Origin: JAJDFU01 sp964640855
GTDB taxonomy: Bacteria > Bacteroidota > Bacteroidia > Chitinophagales > Saprospiraceae
Direction: 5' to 3'
Length of the DNA stretch: 64,000 bases
NCBI GenBank assembly: GCA_964640855.1
Contig: CAZXIX010000001.1
Location: forward strand, 1-64,000
The notes beneath the pieces were generated by a model. The model did no database searches, was not told the origin of the DNA, and was given only the letters and a program-made list of their open reading frames with translations. The translations under genes and the position numbers were made by a program. Shown here one piece after another: positions 61,635-64,000 of this stretch (positions are counted from its first letter, which is position 1; each line of letters begins with the position of its first letter).

Positions 61635-64000
61635 CAGCTCAGGGAGTTTCCGATTTTAAGGATCTCTGCAAATACGCCGGCTGCCGTCACCTCGGCGCCT
61701 GCGCCGGGTCCGCGCACCACCAGCGGCCGGTCCCGGTATCGGTCGGTGGTGAAGACGATCATATTGTCCGAACCGTCCAAATGGAAGAAAGGATTATCCG
61801 GGCCTACTTCCGCTACCCGGATGCCCGCCTTTCGGTTCTGCCGGTCCAGGGTAGCCAGGAATCGCAGGCGATGGCCCTTCGATCGGGCTTCCTCCACTCG
61901 TTTCATGAATTCGCCCTCCCATTCTTCCAGTTTTTCAAAAAAGTCGGACACCGAATGAGCTTCCATACAGCTTTCGGGCAGGAAGGGCTCCAAAAGCACA
62001 TCGCCCATTTCCAACTCCAGCCGACTCTCGCGGGCCAGAATGACTAGCTTGCGGCGGACGTCGTTGCCGCTCAGATCTTCGCGGGGATCCGGCTCGGTCA
62101 GGCCGGCCTCCCCCGCTTCGCGTATGGCTCGACTCAAAGGAGTTTTTTTATCTAAGGCATTGAATATGAACGACATAGATCCAGAAAGAACGCCTTCGAT
62201 CTTCAAAATCCGGTCACCGCTGACCATCAGGTCGTGCAGGGTGGATAACACAGGCAGGCCGGCTCCCACGTTGGTTTCATACAGGAACTGAATTCCTCGT
62301 TTTTCGGCCTTTGCCTTGAGGCTTTGGTACTGCAGGAAAGAAGAAGAGGCGGCTGATTTGTTGGGTGTAGAAATGGAAATGCTGGCTTCCAGGATCTCAT
62401 GGTAGAGGTCTGCCAGACTATTTTCGGCCGTATTGTCGACGAAAACGCTGTTGGGCAGATTGAGATGTTTCATCCGCTGGATGTATTCCTTCAGATCTAC
62501 CGGCTGACCTTTATCATTGAGCTCTTTCTTCCAGACGGACAGATCGATGCCCTCCTCGCGGAAGAGCATTTTCTTGCTGTTGGCCAGTCCCACGACCCGG
62601 ATCTGGGTAGACATTTTTTGTTTCAGGAATTCTTTTTGCCGATCGATCTGCCGGAGGAGGGTCCCTCCGATCAAACCAACGCCTACTACGAAAAGATGCA
62701 ACTGCTTCACGTCCGACAGGAAAAAGGCCTCGTGGAGGGCATTCAGGGCCTTGGTCTCGTCCTGCTGGGCGATGACAACCGAAATATTCCGCTCTGACGA
62801 GCCCTGGGCTATGGCCACCACGTTGATCCCGTTTTTGCCGAGCGCGCGGAACATCCGGCCCGAGATGCCGGGTTGGGAACGCATGCGTTCTCCGATTACA
62901 CCCACTACGGAGAGGTCTTCTTCCAGCCGGATGGGTTCCACGCTGCCTTTCGAGATTTCAAGTTTGAATTCTTCGGAAGCGGCATCCATGGCCTTGCTCA
63001 CCTCATGGGGCAAGATCGCATAGGTGATGGATTGTTCGGATGAGCCCTGGGTGATCAGCATGATGTTGATCCCCACCCGGGCCTGGCTGGCAAAAAGGCG
63101 GGCTGCCATCCCGGGGACTCCCACCAGCCCGGATCCCTGCAAGGTCAGCAAGGCTATCTGATTGATGGAAGAGATGCCCGTCACCGAGTAGGGTCTCTTC
63201 TGCGCCTGCTTGGTGATGAGGGTTCCTTCGAACGACGGATTGAAAGTATTACGGATCCGGATCGGGATGTTCTTGTCGCGAACGGGGCGGATCGTCGGGG
63301 GGTAGATTACCTTGGCTCCCAGGTAGGAGAGCTCGATGGCTTCAGCGTAGGTGAGGCTGGGCAAGGTGAAGGCCTTGTCTACCCGGCGGGGATCGGCTGT
63401 GAGCACACCGTTGACATCGGTCCAGATCTCGAGCACTTCAGCATCCAGTGCTGCGGCGATCAGGGAGGCGGTATAATCCGAGCCCCCGCGGCCCAGGGTC
63501 GTGGTTAGCCCTCCTTTGGCCGAGCTGATAAAACCGGTGACCACCTGGATCGGGTCCGACTTTTGATAGTGTTCCCGAATGAGTTGAAAGGTGATTTCTT
63601 CATGAACGCGGGCAGCGCCGAAACGCTTGTCGGTGCGGATAATCTTTCGGGCATCCAGGTATTCCGCCGGGATACCTTGCTGGTTGAGGAATTCACTGAT
63701 CAGGAAGGCGGAATTCCTCTCGCCAAAACTGAGGACGTAATCCATGGTACGCGGAGAAGCCTCGCGGACCAGAAAGATGCCCTGAAGCAGATTTTCCAGG
63801 ACATTGTGGTTGTTTTCGAGTCTGGGCAGGACCTTCTCCAGATAGTATGGCTGGAGTAGCTCATGCGCCAATTGGATGTGTCGCTGGCTGAAAGCGGCCA
63901 TCTCTTCCGAAAAGACGGGGTCTCCCTTTTCAGCCAGGGAGGCAATTTTAAGCAGGCTGTCCGTAATGCCGCCCAATGCAGATACGACCACGGTAAATGG
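61634..64000 (-). CDS. thrA: Bifunctional aspartokinase/homoserine dehydrogenase, 5' end cut by window
   Basis: The visible part (788 codons) reads through the window edge without a start, so the first several tens of residues of the kinase domain are missing. The kinase part is recognised by VVVSALGGITD and TLGRGGSDYTASLIAAAL. Two ACT-type regulatory units follow (around ITQGSSEQSI and IAQGSSERNI), which in relatives mediate threonine feedback. The homoserine dehydrogenase half begins at LHLFVVGVGLIGGTLL (nucleotide binding) and includes the catalytic region EAGLTEPDPREDLSGNDV. It is the first gene of the thr operon. Confidence 0.95.
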   Translation of the reverse strand, partial: PFTVVVSALGGITDSLLKIASLAEKGDPVFSEEMAAFSQRHIQLAHELLQPYYLEKVLPRLENNHNVLENLLQGIFLVREASPRTMDYVLSFGERNSAFLISEFLNQQGIPAEYLDARKIIRTDKRFGAARVHEEITFQLIREHYQKSDPIQVVTGFISSAKGGLTTTLGRGGSDYTASLIAAALDAEVLEIWTDVNGVLTADPRRVDKAFTLPSLTYAEAIELSYLGAKVIYPPTIRPVRDKNIPIRIRNTFNPSFEGTLITKQAQKRPYSVTGISSINQIALLTLQGSGLVGVPGMAARLFASQARVGINIMLITQGSSEQSITYAILPHEVSKAMDAASEEFKLEISKGSVEPIRLEEDLSVVGVIGERMRSQPGISGRMFRALGKNGINVVAIAQGSSERNISVVIAQQDETKALNALHEAFFLSDVKQLHLFVVGVGLIGGTLLRQIDRQKEFLKQKMSTQIRVVGLANSKKMLFREEGIDLSVWKKELNDKGQPVDLKEYIQRMKHLNLPNSVFVDNTAENSLADLYHEILEASISISTPNKSAASSSFLQYQSLKAKAEKRGIQFLYETNVGAGLPVLSTLHDLMVSGDRILKIEGVLSGSMSFIFNALDKKTPLSRAIREAGEAGLTEPDPREDLSGNDVRRKLVILARESRLELEMGDVLLEPFLPESCMEAHSVSDFFEKLEEWEGEFMKRVEEARSKGHRLRFLATLDRQNRKAGIRVAEVGPDNPFFHLDGSDNMIVFTTDRYRDRPLVVRGPGAGAEVTAAGVFAEILKIGNSLS

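Overview
The window is chromosomal DNA from a member of the Bacteroidota, most likely of the Saprospiria (Lewinella/Haliscomenobacter-like). The evidence is a giant secreted protein with a type IX secretion (T9SS) C-terminal sorting domain, several families that are essentially Bacteroidota-specific (DUF4837, DUF4834, DUF3127, the GT117/DUF2723 glycosyltransferase, an outer-membrane beta-barrel receptor with a carboxypeptidase-regulatory-like N terminus), and promoters of the Bacteroidota type (TTG, about 20 bases, TAnnTTTG). Genes are dense, moderately GC-rich and mostly housekeeping. No transposase, phage gene, CRISPR array, rRNA or tRNA was found.

Layout, left to right. 0.5-5.0 kb: T9SS-exported giant protein. 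5.1-8.3 kb: carotenoid operon crtI-crtB-lycopene cyclase on the minus strand, using TTG and overlapping ATGA starts. 8.6-9.4 kb: two small exported proteins. 9.6-13.0 kb: mfd. 13.0-16.0 kb: a small lipoprotein and an outer-membrane receptor. 16.1-20.3 kb: pdxA divergent from ksgA-yqeY, then an ALDH7-type dehydrogenase. 20.4-24.2 kb: minus-strand block with a TPR/membrane protein, a cyclase-family hydrolase, nadK and a BamA-like protein. 24.5-31.5 kb: a signalling island with a histidine-kinase fragment, a 1802-residue histidine kinase carrying eight copies of a sensory module, a lone receiver, and a receiver-adenylate cyclase. 31.5-34.5 kb: CBS protein, TM2-TPR-SHOCT protein and a PP2C phosphatase. 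34.7-37.4 kb: hydrolase, MazG-like, dtd, SRAP. 37.9-42.1 kb: ctaA, then aat-M23 peptidase-bcp. 42.1-44.7 kb: minus-strand cluster with DUF4834, an RluA-type synthase, rsmG, DUF3127 and a Trp-rich exported protein. 44.9-50.1 kb: GT117, rpiB, M28 peptidase. 50.1-52.3 kb: a gene-free but highly structured stretch, then htpG. 52.4-58.1 kb: DUF4837 lipoprotein, MoxR ATPase, Nramp-like transporter, alpha-oxoamine synthase, rhodanese lipoprotein. 58.1-64.0 kb: mvaD and the thrA-thrB-thrC operon, with thrA running off the window.

How the parts work together. mvaD (mevalonate route to isoprenoids) and the crt operon belong to one biosynthetic stream, although they are 50 kb apart. The thr genes are translationally coupled. 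The kinase, receiver and receiver-cyclase form one co-directional run with gaps of 13 and 1 bases and look like a single phosphorelay that ends in cAMP.

The observations I rank highest are: the eight-module kinase with its adjacent receiver and class IIIb-type cyclase, next to an eroded kinase fragment; two near-identical 14-16 bp palindromes matching the ParB-binding site parS, 410 bp apart around the 3' end of thrC; a near-perfect sigma-54 (-24/-12) promoter directly in front of htpG; and two minus-strand intrinsic terminators in the gene-free region before htpG, which imply an unannotated non-coding RNA.
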